Assembly: GCA_943372215.1 (NCBI GenBank)
Contig: CALRXU020000006.1
Coordinates: 62,001 to 126,000 of the forward strand
DNA from: UBA6183 sp943372215
GTDB lineage: Bacteria; Bacteroidota; Bacteroidia; UKL13-3
Length of the DNA: 64,000 nt
Direction of reading: 5' to 3'
The translations under genes and the position numbers were made by a program. The notes under the pieces were generated by a model. The model worked only from the letters and a program-made list of their open reading frames with translations. It did not search any database and was not told the DNA's origin. Below are positions 36,269 to 44,063 of the stretch, in pieces. The number at the start of each line of letters is the position of its first letter. Within the stretch, counting starts at the first letter, position 1.

Positions 36269-36688
36269 ATGATCAAAATTCAAGTAAAAAGCAGTGGACA
36301 ATATTTAAATATCTTAAATGCAAGTAAAGATAATGGAGCTTCTGCATGTCAAGGTAATTCTCCTACAACGGATAATTTCATATGGGAGTTAATTCCATCC
36401 TCAACAGCTGGAGGATATTTTTTAATTCGTGTAAAAAGTAGCGGACAGTACTTAAATATACTTAATGCCAGCAAAGAAAATGGGGCAATTGCTTGTCAAG
36501 GCAATACCCCAACAACCGATAATTTTTTATGGCAAGTAATACCTGCAGATGGGGCTTACTTTAAATTGCAGGTAAAAAGCAGCGGACAATACCTGAATAT
36601 CCTTAATGCCAGCAAAGAGAACGGAGCACTCGCATGCCAGGGTAACACCCCTACAACTGATAATTTTTTATGGAAAATTATTGCCTAG
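36269..36688 (+). CDS. Three-repeat lectin-like protein (ricin B / beta-trefoil type)
   Basis: 139 residues made of three near-identical repeats of about 46 residues. Each starts KSSGQYLNILNASK and continues NGAxACQGNxPTTDNFxW. Three repeats with YLNI and a W at the end fit the beta-trefoil lectin fold in which each repeat gives one sugar-binding site. No signal peptide, so it is cytoplasmic or exported by a non-classical route. A leader RNA stands directly upstream and a strong terminator downstream, so it is a single-gene unit. Sugar specificity cannot be read from this sequence. Confidence 0.85.
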   Translation: MIKIQVKSSGQYLNILNASKDNGASACQGNSPTTDNFIWELIPSSTAGGYFLIRVKSSGQYLNILNASKENGAIACQGNTPTTDNFLWQVIPADGAYFKLQVKSSGQYLNILNASKENGALACQGNTPTTDNFLWKIIA

Positions 36689-36730
36689 AAAGTGGCTACT
36701 TTTTAGATCTCACTAAATAAAATTCGTTTA

Positions 36731-36765
36731 AACAGGCGCAGGTGATTTCACCTGCGCCTGTTTTT
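36731..36765 (+). terminator. Terminator of the lectin gene
   Basis: AACAGGCGCAGGTG faces CACCTGCGCCTGTT with loop ATTT and then TTT. Confidence 0.9.
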
Positions 36766-36838
36766 GATTTACTTCTTGCTCAGTTCTTAATAACAGTAGA
36801 AAACCAGAATTTATAAACTCAATAAAGTGAAAGAAGGT

Positions 36839-36915
36839 AAAAAAAGAGTATTTACCCCATGCAAAAAGGGGGTTTTCCCATCATGAAGTATTAAAAGATG
36901 TACCTTACATTTGTT
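36839..36915 (+). promoter_or_regulatory. Activator-box promoter, copy 3
   Basis: AGTATTTACCCCATGC then GGGGGTTTTCCC, followed by a perfect -7 TACATTTG at 36908-36915, 61 bases after AGTATTT. It differs from copy 4 by one base over the first 39 positions. It serves the secreted protein at 37033. Confidence 0.65.
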
Positions 36916-37032
36916 TAGGCTTTTGTTTTGGGATGTTGGCTAACAAGCGTTGGTTAAAAATACCCGAAAGCAGGTATGAAGGTGTTTTGTGTACGAATAT
37001 AGTTTTGCTTCAAACTTTAATTTACAATCATG

Positions 37033-38085
37033 ATGAAACTATTACACTCAAAATTGTCCCAAACTTTAGTGCCAGTTTATTTGAAAACAACCTTATTGTT
37101 TCTCTTTCTTATCTCTCAGGTATGCTCCTATGCCCAAATTCCAGGTTTATCAAGCCATTATGGTTTTTATATTACACGAGATAGTTCGGAGGTTGCTTTT
37201 TGGGCTCCTGTTCTTAAGAAACAAAAATTGAACGGTCATTACTTCACGAAAAGAGATGATGGGATTGACAAGTTACACATAACTATTATTCAAAAGACTA
37301 AACAATCTGATACAACATTATGGCATCTGTATAACTGTATTGATACCCTTAGTGTAGCAAGATTTTCTACTGGTAAAAATAAATACGGCCATTATTCCAG
37401 AAGATACATGGGACACGTTAGATTTATAGATTCAGTAGGGAATCATCAAGATACCTCGGCTATGCTATCCTATTACCTTGGCAAAAAGAGCAGAGAAGTT
37501 GACTCAATCTATAAAATATTTTACGTAGTAGCACCAGCTGATACCACCCCTAGTGTACTTCAGGCTTACTGCGTTGTGAATTTTAAAGCCTATGAGTCAG
37601 ACAACCTTGATAGCATAACTTTTGTAAGAGACAGTACAGGTTTGAAACCAGATTCGTTTATGGTGTATGTAACAACTACTCCAGAACACGTGGGTCAACC
37701 TGAAAAGATGTTTGTGGGCATTTCTACTCAAATGCGGCTTCATCCGGGCAAGTCTCATTATCAATTAATAACGCAAACAGTGTTGAATTATGTATCTACA
37801 GATACCACGAGAAAAAAGATACCAAGTGCTATTGCAATAAAGAGCTACGATGATCCTCATCATACCCTTATTGCGCCATCAATAAGAGTTGACAGTTCCG
37901 ATTGTCGAAAAAAAACGAAATGTTGGGAGTTTTGTAAACGCAGGAAGTGTAAAAAAAATACAAACAAGATAGAAAAGGGAGCAGTTCAGTTCATTGGCAA
38001 AAGGTGTAGGGCTCGCAGCCTAACTTGGTGTATAGTTAAAAAGCAACACGAGATAATTACATCAAGTATAGCTAATAAATGCTAG
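37033..38085 (+). CDS. Secreted hypothetical protein with a Cys/Lys-rich C-terminus
   Basis: 350 residues, not recognised. A signal peptide ends near residue 33 (LKTTLLFLFLISQVCSYAQ). The central part is Ser/Thr/Asp-rich with several short conserved-looking blocks (DTTLWHLYNCIDTL; MGHVRFIDSVGNHQDTS). The last 60 residues are basic and Cys-rich (CRKKTKCWEFCKRRKCKKN), unlike the rest. No T9SS sorting domain is seen, so it may stay in the periplasm or use another route. Its promoter has activator box copy 3. Confidence 0.7.
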   Translation: MKLLHSKLSQTLVPVYLKTTLLFLFLISQVCSYAQIPGLSSHYGFYITRDSSEVAFWAPVLKKQKLNGHYFTKRDDGIDKLHITIIQKTKQSDTTLWHLYNCIDTLSVARFSTGKNKYGHYSRRYMGHVRFIDSVGNHQDTSAMLSYYLGKKSREVDSIYKIFYVVAPADTTPSVLQAYCVVNFKAYESDNLDSITFVRDSTGLKPDSFMVYVTTTPEHVGQPEKMFVGISTQMRLHPGKSHYQLITQTVLNYVSTDTTRKKIPSAIAIKSYDDPHHTLIAPSIRVDSSDCRKKTKCWEFCKRRKCKKNTNKIEKGAVQFIGKRCRARSLTWCIVKKQHEIITSSIANKC

Positions 38086-38162
38086 AAACATTTCGAATCC
38101 ACTAAGCATGATAAAGAAGTTACGATTAACGGTAGAACAGGTTCTTAATATATTTAACAAAT

Positions 38163-38227
38163 GGGGTAGAATACCACTTTTTGTAACAAATTGTATTTGG
38201 TTTTGCCTTTTTCATTTTATAGCTTTG
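38163..38227 (+). promoter_or_regulatory. Promoter of the TPR kinase operon with a box-like element
   Basis: TTG at 38197-38199, 20-base spacer and perfect -7 TAGCTTTG at 38220-38227. Upstream, GGGGTAGAATACCAC (38163-38177) reads GTGGTATTCTACCCC on the other strand, close to the AGTATTTACCCC box. Confidence 0.5.
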
Positions 38228-38250
38228 ACTCGACCAGTTTGTAAAACCCC

Positions 38251-40302
38251 ATGAAACCCTCAATTACCTTTTCTATTTTCGTAGTGCTTGGTATTCTTGA
38301 GGGTATCATAAAAAGCGTGCATATTTGGTTGCAATACATAGATGTTCAAAAGCTTCAATACCAAAAACTATGGGGCAAAGTATTGTTTTCTGGACTTTTG
38401 CTTTTTTTAGCGTTATCAGGTGTACAAGGCAAGAATGGTGTCACCCAGGAAGTAAATCGGCATCAACGTGTCTATGATTCCTTATTTTTATACAATCCTG
38501 ACCAAGTTGCGCCCCAGCTAATTAAGCTGCATGGATTTCTGGCACTGACGAACTTAACGGATTTGCAACGGGTGAATATTTTGGCCGCACACTGCCACTG
38601 GTATGAGTTGAAGAAAGACTGTGACAGTGCTTCTTATTTTGCCTTGTTAGCACTTGCGAGTAGTAACGATTCGGTAGGTAAAGTGCGGGCTTGCTTAGCA
38701 ATGGGTGAAGCCCACCGGTGCTACAAAAAAACTGATAGCGCATTAACGTACTATTTCCAAGCAGAGCGTATGGCATTTCGGTTGCAGGATACATTTGGCC
38801 TTATTCGAAGCTATTTTTACTTGGGGCATATACACTCCGATTTGGGTAAGTTTGAGCAAGCAGATAAATACTATCGAATCAGTAATCTTTTAGCCCAAAC
38901 ATCTGGAGATGATGAATTCATGATTCGAACTGATTTGGCATTAGCGCGTAATCTGGGGGATAGGAATTATATCAAAGAAGCATCTTTTTTATTGCAGCGG
39001 GCCTTGTTGCTATGCAAAACCAAAGGGCTTATCAGGCAGCAGGCCATTGCCTGTAATAACCTGGGATGGTTTTATCAACAGTTGGGAAGCTATAAAATGG
39101 CTATTCATTATTATGAAGAATCACTTCAATTGCAGGTGAGGATTGGTAACCTGCATGAACAAGCCATTCAATATTGTAATATAGCCTCGATATATATGAC
39201 GCAGAACCAAGGAGACAAAGCGATACCTCTTTTGCTTAAAGCGAAAGAACTATGTGAAAAATTACAAAAGCGCACCCAGTTGCCTGAAATTTACCACAAC
39301 CTTGCTTCAGCTTATGCCATTGCAGGCAATTTTGAAGAAGCGTTCTTTTATAAAGAAGAGCAACGGCTACTTAATGACAGTCTTCGGAGTATCGAGATGC
39401 TCAAACATACCGAACGTTTGCAAGAAGAGTTTGAAACTGAAAAACGGCAGTTAGAAATCACCAACCTGAAGCAGGAAAATGATGTAAAAGAGTTAAAGAA
39501 CATAGCACGCACCAGACAACGTAATGTGTTTATTGGTTTGGCAGCGGGTTTACTTTGTGTTGCGCTATTGGTATTTTTCTTGTTGCGTCAACGGGTGCGC
39601 AATGCTCGTCAGGTGAACGAAAAGAATATACAAATACACCAACAGCAAATGGATGAAGTGATGCGTAAAAGCGAGTTGCAATCCATACACACCATGCTGG
39701 AAACCCAAGAAAAAGAACGCAAGCGCATTGCCGAAGATTTACACGATAGGGTAGGTAGCATGCTTTCTACCGTGCGGTTGCAATTCAGTAAATTTAGCCC
39801 TACTGCTGCCCCACAACAATCCGGACAGTTTGAAAAAGTGGCCCACTTGCTTGATGATACATTAGAGGAGATACGCCAGGTATCGCATAACTTGGTTTCA
39901 GGGGTGCTCTCCACCTTTGGGTTATTGCCCGCTTTGAACGACCTTGCCCAGGCCTTGCGCGACAGCAGTCAGTTACAAATAAATATACAAAGCCACGGCA
40001 TAGATACTCGCATGGAAACCGATACCGAAATACATATCTACCGCATGTTGCAGGAACTATTCAACAACACCATCCGTCATGCACAGGCCACAGAAGTAAA
40101 CATTGACCTATCACGTTTTGGTAACCAACTCACCCTCATGTATAGTGACAATGGCAGAGGATTTGATACCACTACATTGCAGCAAGCAGGCATTGGCCTT
40201 AAGAATATGTATTCCCGAGTAGAGAAGCTAAACGGCAGCCTGCATATTGACAGCGGCAAAGGAAATGGAAGCACCTTTATATTTACCATTCAACTCACAT
40301 GA
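38251..40302 (+). CDS. TPR-containing sensor histidine kinase
   Basis: 683 residues. A membrane-like N-terminus (VLFSGLLLFLALSGVQG), then about eight TPR-type repeats (LIRSYFYLGHIHSDLGKFEQA; QAIACNNLGWFYQQLGSYKMA), a coiled coil, a second membrane segment near 430 (VFIGLAAGLLCVALLVFFLL), HisKA_3 with His498 (RKRIAEDLHDRVGSML), and HATPase_c (MYSDNGRGFDTTTLQQAGIG). TPRs should lie in the periplasm and sense a ligand or protein. It overlaps the response-regulator gene at 40299 by four bases, so they form a standard pair. The start ATG follows its promoter by 24 bases. Confidence 0.92.
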   Translation: MKPSITFSIFVVLGILEGIIKSVHIWLQYIDVQKLQYQKLWGKVLFSGLLLFLALSGVQGKNGVTQEVNRHQRVYDSLFLYNPDQVAPQLIKLHGFLALTNLTDLQRVNILAAHCHWYELKKDCDSASYFALLALASSNDSVGKVRACLAMGEAHRCYKKTDSALTYYFQAERMAFRLQDTFGLIRSYFYLGHIHSDLGKFEQADKYYRISNLLAQTSGDDEFMIRTDLALARNLGDRNYIKEASFLLQRALLLCKTKGLIRQQAIACNNLGWFYQQLGSYKMAIHYYEESLQLQVRIGNLHEQAIQYCNIASIYMTQNQGDKAIPLLLKAKELCEKLQKRTQLPEIYHNLASAYAIAGNFEEAFFYKEEQRLLNDSLRSIEMLKHTERLQEEFETEKRQLEITNLKQENDVKELKNIARTRQRNVFIGLAAGLLCVALLVFFLLRQRVRNARQVNEKNIQIHQQQMDEVMRKSELQSIHTMLETQEKERKRIAEDLHDRVGSMLSTVRLQFSKFSPTAAPQQSGQFEKVAHLLDDTLEEIRQVSHNLVSGVLSTFGLLPALNDLAQALRDSSQLQINIQSHGIDTRMETDTEIHIYRMLQELFNNTIRHAQATEVNIDLSRFGNQLTLMYSDNGRGFDTTTLQQAGIGLKNMYSRVEKLNGSLHIDSGKGNGSTFIFTIQLT

Positions 40303-40940
40303 TTAACGTAATTATTGCAGACGACCATCGCATGTTTACCGATGCATTGGCTGATTTTTTCACACCTGATAAAGGTATTTGTTTGATGGGTGCCGCCATA
40401 AACGGGGATGAGCTCATGGCATTGCTAAAAAAACATCAACCAGATGTAGTGTTGCTCGATATTAACATGCCAAGTATGAATGGCATTACGGCCACCAGCC
40501 AAATTAGAAAAAAACACCCCAATATAAAAATACTCATCATTACCATGTACCGCACCAAAGAGTTTATTTTAAATTTATACAAACTGGGGGTAGATGGGTA
40601 TTTGCTGAAGAATACTGGCCGTGATGAGTTGATAGAAGCCATCCGAACAGTTTACAATGGCGGGACTAGTTTTAGTGATGAAATAAACAATACCATATTT
40701 AGCGAAAAACAATACAACCGCCCCGATCATTTTGACGAGGCCAATGTAACCTTCTCCAAACGTGAAACGGATATTGTGCGGCTATTGGGCGATGGCCTCT
40801 CCACCCAAGAAGTGGCTGATAAACTCTTCCTGAGTTACTACACCATAGAAACCCACCGTAAAAACCTGCTCAATAAATTTAACCTGCACAACACCGCAGA
40901 GTTGGTAAAATATGCAGCTCACCTGGGTTTATTGGATTAA
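40299..40940 (+). CDS. NarL/FixJ-family response regulator
   Basis: 213 residues. Receiver with acidic pair at 8-9, Asp54 (VVLLDINMPS) and Lys near 104; LuxR HTH at about 145-205 (KRETDIVRLLGDGLSTQEVA; YYTIETHRKNLLNKF). Encoded with a 4-base overlap after the TPR kinase. It probably binds DNA as a dimer after phosphorylation. It and the regulator at 33004 are the two candidates to bind the GTATTT boxes in this region. Confidence 0.94.
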   Translation: MINVIIADDHRMFTDALADFFTPDKGICLMGAAINGDELMALLKKHQPDVVLLDINMPSMNGITATSQIRKKHPNIKILIITMYRTKEFILNLYKLGVDGYLLKNTGRDELIEAIRTVYNGGTSFSDEINNTIFSEKQYNRPDHFDEANVTFSKRETDIVRLLGDGLSTQEVADKLFLSYYTIETHRKNLLNKFNLHNTAELVKYAAHLGLLD

Positions 40941-41245
40941 TTCGAAAATCTGAAATCTAACGGCATCCCCTTCTTTTATCTATCAGGTTGTTTGTACACA
41001 TGTTTACATAAGTGTAAAATGTATTACATTGCTTTTCATCAACAAGGATGTTGATGATAGTTGGTGTTTTTTTATTTCGCATTTATCAAGCGGTTCTCAT
41101 TTAAGTACAGCTGTAAAATAAGCAAGTGGGCATAAATGTCCGACAACTTCTTATCTAGCTGGTTTTATCGCTAAATATACCCGTTTCCCTGTATAGGGCG
41201 GGGGCTTGTTTCACCTCATCTTTGTATTGCACATTAGCTAATGCA

Positions 41246-41328
41246 GTGGAGCAGAACCCACTCTAATAAACGAACTGGCCGCAACAGTTTAAAAACAGGG
41301 CGGTATCTGAAAAGCCTTATGAGTAGGA
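41246..41328 (+). promoter_or_regulatory. Structured 5' leader RNA, copy B
   Basis: GTGGAGCAGAACCCAC, GAACTG-loop-CAGTTT and CCTTATGAGTAGGA, the shortest copy and without insertions. Loop 2 reads GCCGCAA against GCTGTAA in A and C. A near-consensus -7 (CATCTTTG, 41217-41224) precedes it. Confidence 0.6.
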
Positions 41329-41514
41329 AAGCAGCGGTTCTTTAAAAGTATAATTTCCTTAAACAGGTGCATGGAAAATGAATTTCCAATTGAATACCCC
41401 AAATACACCTTGATTTAACGAAGCAATAGTTAAAAAGAATACAAAGCAAAAAAATGAAATGTAGCATAGCCTATTGGTTGCAATAAAAGCAATTCACCCC
41501 ATGCAAACATTTCA

Positions 41515-41617
41515 GTGGAGCAGAACCCACTCTCGTCCTGAGCATGTCGAAGGATTAAAAAACGAACTGGCTGTAACAGTAAAAACAGGGAGGAGCTGAA
41601 AAGCCTTATGAGTAGGA
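41515..41617 (+). promoter_or_regulatory. Structured 5' leader RNA, copy C
   Basis: Same three hairpins. Between hairpins 1 and 2 it carries TCCTGAGCATGTCGAAGGA (about 41536-41554), a palindromic repeat common in many genomes. The AGGA lies 12 bases before the first ATG at 41630. Confidence 0.65.
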
Positions 41618-41629
41618 ATTTAAAATTTT

Positions 41630-42388
41630 ATGATTATGACAAAAAATAAAGCACCTAGGAAAACATCTTTATTTAGCGCAGATGGTACAGTTTACAAAAT
41701 TGATTTTGATTTTAATGATGCCAGCCAAAAAGCAATTCTTAATTATTTACAAGCAAACAATTACAGTTTATTTGGTTATAAGGGAGCTTCTGGGCCCAAC
41801 CAAGTCTCTGCAGGATTACCAACTTGGTTTAAAGTACCATATGTAGAAATGTTTGGAATCGTTGAAATTGATTACGAACCACTTTACAAAGTTTATGTGT
41901 ACAACCAAGCAAATATTGGCACTAATACAACCATTAGCATGCAGTGTTTGTCAGTTGAATTACCATTAGGTAAAGCTGTTATATTTAACGCTGATGGCTC
42001 TTTTTCAGTTCAAGGAGATGCACCTGCAGGAACAATAACTGTATTTAATAATCGTCAAGCTAATACATCAAATGTAACTATTGGTCTTGCTGCAATGGTA
42101 AATGGCAACTATGCACCATTCTGTGCTTTTACATGCACTCCTCAGGGGTCAGTAAGTATGGCACCTAATGAAAAAGTTTGCTTGTTTGCAGCACAAAGCA
42201 ATATGGTGTCAGGTTCGGTTACTGGTAATGCAACAGCACCGGGCTGTACTTTTGAATTTAATGCTTCAAGCATTGAATATAATTTGGAAATGATTGCTGG
42301 AACTTTTGGAATTACTAATGCTCCTGGTGGGCTAGCAGTTACGGAAATATCTTCTGGAGCTTCATTAATACAGTTGCTAAATTCTTAG
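41630..42388 (+). CDS. Unrecognised protein without signal peptide, paralogue of 42446
   Basis: 252 residues, or 250 from the second ATG (41636). Beta-rich, Asn/Gly/Ser-rich and without a signal or membrane segment. Its second half aligns in layout with the protein at 42446: an AVIFNADGSFSVQG region matching YQGNVYTFNGVGIVNGG, GLAAMVNGNYAPFCAFTC matching GLGQLIVVNNNEDICPL, and KVCLFAAQS matching KVWIFIASG. The family is unknown to me. Directly preceded by leader RNA C and followed by a terminator. The sequence looks like surface-binding or toxin-like beta folds, but nothing shows that directly. Confidence 0.7.
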   Translation: MIMTKNKAPRKTSLFSADGTVYKIDFDFNDASQKAILNYLQANNYSLFGYKGASGPNQVSAGLPTWFKVPYVEMFGIVEIDYEPLYKVYVYNQANIGTNTTISMQCLSVELPLGKAVIFNADGSFSVQGDAPAGTITVFNNRQANTSNVTIGLAAMVNGNYAPFCAFTCTPQGSVSMAPNEKVCLFAAQSNMVSGSVTGNATAPGCTFEFNASSIEYNLEMIAGTFGITNAPGGLAVTEISSGASLIQLLNS

Positions 42389-42398
42389 ATACAACCAT

Positions 42399-42436
42399 AA
42401 ACCCTCTTGATATTACTTTACGTCAAGAGGGTTTTA
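42399..42436 (+). terminator. Terminator between the two paralogous genes
   Basis: AAACCCTCTTGA faces TCAAGAGGGTTT with a 12-base loop and a U run. The next ATG is only about 10 bases further. Confidence 0.8.
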
Positions 42437-42445
42437 TTAAATTAA

Positions 42446-43111
42446 ATGAGTATGACATTGAATATTCAGATTGATTCACAAGGTAGGCAATTTCTGATTG
42501 ACAATAATGAAACTATTGTACTTGTTTTTCCTCCAGATGAGGGTTACGATTATTCTTTAGCTTGTATTTCTTTTTCTCCATTTGGAGATAATAATTCCAT
42601 AGAATTTAAAGAAGTTTGGAATGAATATGCTTCATCACAAAGTATTCAGTTCAATAAGGTTATTGAAATGGGAATAAAGCAAAGAGTTTATCAAGGTAAT
42701 GTTTATACATTTAATGGTGTTGGTATAGTTAATGGAGGTACTGCATATTCAAAAGAGGTATATGGACTATCAAATCAAGGAACCAGTAATTCTAGCTTAA
42801 CTTGTGGATTGGGGCAATTAATCGTTGTAAATAACAATGAAGATATCTGTCCACTGAATGTGATATCAATACCTTATAATCAAACTACCTATTTTAAACC
42901 TACTACAAAAGTTTGGATTTTTATAGCTTCAGGAATTGAGGGAAGTATGATTATCTCAACAAAAATGCTTAAGCCAATTAATGTAAATAGTTCTGATAAT
43001 CAAAATTTTATTGATAGAACAATTACAACAGGCTATTATTTAGAAATTGATTTGAAAGAAACGCAAACAGTAATTTTTGATAGTTCAATTAATGGTTTTA
43101 AGTATAATTAA
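42446..43111 (+). CDS. Unrecognised protein without signal peptide, paralogue of 41630
   Basis: 221 residues, beta-rich, no signal peptide. It shares layout and several residues with the preceding gene product (CGLGQLIVVNNNEDICP; TTKVWIFIASGIEGSM). An alternative start is six bases downstream. It has no leader RNA of its own: a terminator lies between it and the upstream gene, so it should be expressed by read-through or weakly. The two genes arose by duplication. Function unknown. Confidence 0.65.
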   Translation: MSMTLNIQIDSQGRQFLIDNNETIVLVFPPDEGYDYSLACISFSPFGDNNSIEFKEVWNEYASSQSIQFNKVIEMGIKQRVYQGNVYTFNGVGIVNGGTAYSKEVYGLSNQGTSNSSLTCGLGQLIVVNNNEDICPLNVISIPYNQTTYFKPTTKVWIFIASGIEGSMIISTKMLKPINVNSSDNQNFIDRTITTGYYLEIDLKETQTVIFDSSINGFKYN

Positions 43112-43349
43112 TTAACCAAGTAAATGCTGAAACATTGAATTTTAGTTCTTGCCCTCTAAACATTTATGCTTAAATATAAATGTCCTTAAGAGCAGACCCC
43201 AATTTTCGCATCCTTGGTTTTTGAGTATATCAACCTTACAGAATTGTCTGTCCAAGAGCCATATAAGGTATATATCATTCACCTATATACTAGATAAAAA
43301 TAAATGATTCAACAGTTGATTATTTGTACCCATAAAGCGTTATAAAAAA

Positions 43350-43434
43350 GTGGAGCAGAACTCACTTAAAAAGACGAATTGTTCGCATTCAAAAAATAAT
43401 GTGAGGTGTAATCCGAAAAACCTTATAAGTAGGA
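43350..43434 (+). promoter_or_regulatory. Structured 5' leader RNA, copy D
   Basis: The most diverged copy. Hairpin 1 has CTCAC in place of CCCAC, which keeps pairing as a G-U pair. Hairpin 2 changes on both sides (GAAT facing ATTC), a compensatory change. Hairpin 3 is CCTTATAAGTAGGA, with AGGA 16 bases before the ATG at 43451. Confidence 0.65.
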
Positions 43435-43450
43435 TTAAAATTTAATTATT

Positions 43451-43696
43451 ATGGCAACAATAACTGGTGCTGATTACAAGGAAGACAAATACCGAACGCT
43501 CATAACCAATCCTCCCGATAATCAATTAAATGGCGATGTTATAATTACATTACATGATGCTCCAATAGGGCAACCCAATTTTGTAAAAGGCCAGGAAGTT
43601 ATTATAAAAGAAGCGCAAACGGGGGTACAAACCTTGTTGGGTACTGTTGGCATTGGATATGGGCCTACAAAATATCAGATATTGGGTTTAGTGTAG
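43451..43696 (+). CDS. Small unrecognised protein, 81 aa
   Basis: No signal peptide, no membrane segment; beta-rich with Gly/Pro turns (DVIITLHDAPIGQPNF; TLLGTVGIGYGPTKYQILGL). The presence of leader RNA D and a terminator of the same type as the lectin gene (both AACAGGCG) shows it is a separate unit of the same design as 36269. Reading frame and leader support a real gene; function is unknown. Confidence 0.65.
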   Translation: MATITGADYKEDKYRTLITNPPDNQLNGDVIITLHDAPIGQPNFVKGQEVIIKEAQTGVQTLLGTVGIGYGPTKYQILGLV

Positions 43697-43802
43697 AAAA
43701 AATCGAGATTTTTCTTTGATTATTTAACAAACGGATTTAAACACTAGAAAGTCGGAAACAGTACGCTATTTTTTTTAAGCTTCCCCGCTTAAACTTTAAT
43801 TC

Positions 43803-43836
43803 AACAGGCGCAGCCAAAAGCTACGCCTGTTTGGTT
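43803..43836 (+). terminator. Terminator after the 81-aa gene
   Basis: AACAGGCG facing CGCCTGTT with inner AGC/GCT pairing, then a T-rich stretch. Related in sequence to the lectin terminator at 36731. Confidence 0.65.
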
Positions 43837-43910
43837 TTGTGTATTCCTTAATTCTTAAAAACTGTAACGGATAACCCTAACTTACGAACGGAATAAATGG
43901 AAAAAATGCA

Positions 43911-43984
43911 AAAAAAGAGTATTTACCCCATGAAAAAAGGGGGTTTTCCCATCATGTTGTTTTGCAACCTATCGTGTAGGTTTG
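43911..43984 (+). promoter_or_regulatory. Activator-box promoter, copy 4
   Basis: AGTATTTACCCCATGA then GGGGGTTTTCCC and a perfect -7 TAGGTTTG at 43977-43984, 59 bases after AGTATTT. It serves the haem lipoprotein gene at 44064, about 80 bases downstream. Confidence 0.72.
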
Positions 43985-44063
43985 AAACAATAATTTTACT
44001 TCAGCACTTTAATAAACTTAAAAGCCATAATTAATAACACAAAAATTCCCTAATCCAAAAACT

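Larger units (their letters stand above)
40941..41635 (+). other. Spacer with two tandem leader-RNA copies
   Basis: About 690 bases without a normal gene. It holds copy B, which is followed only by a 15-codon frame (41371-41418, beginning MENEFPIEYPKY), then copy C in front of the gene at 41630. Copy B is either an orphan or a decayed unit. A degenerate relative of the activator box, TTCACCCCATGCAAACATTTC, lies at 41493-41513. Confidence 0.5.

Noticed and set aside
36840..36884. Activator boxes considered as miniature transposable elements
   Set aside because: They lack terminal inverted repeats and target duplications, and are fixed at 59-61 bases from a perfect promoter, which favours a regulatory role.
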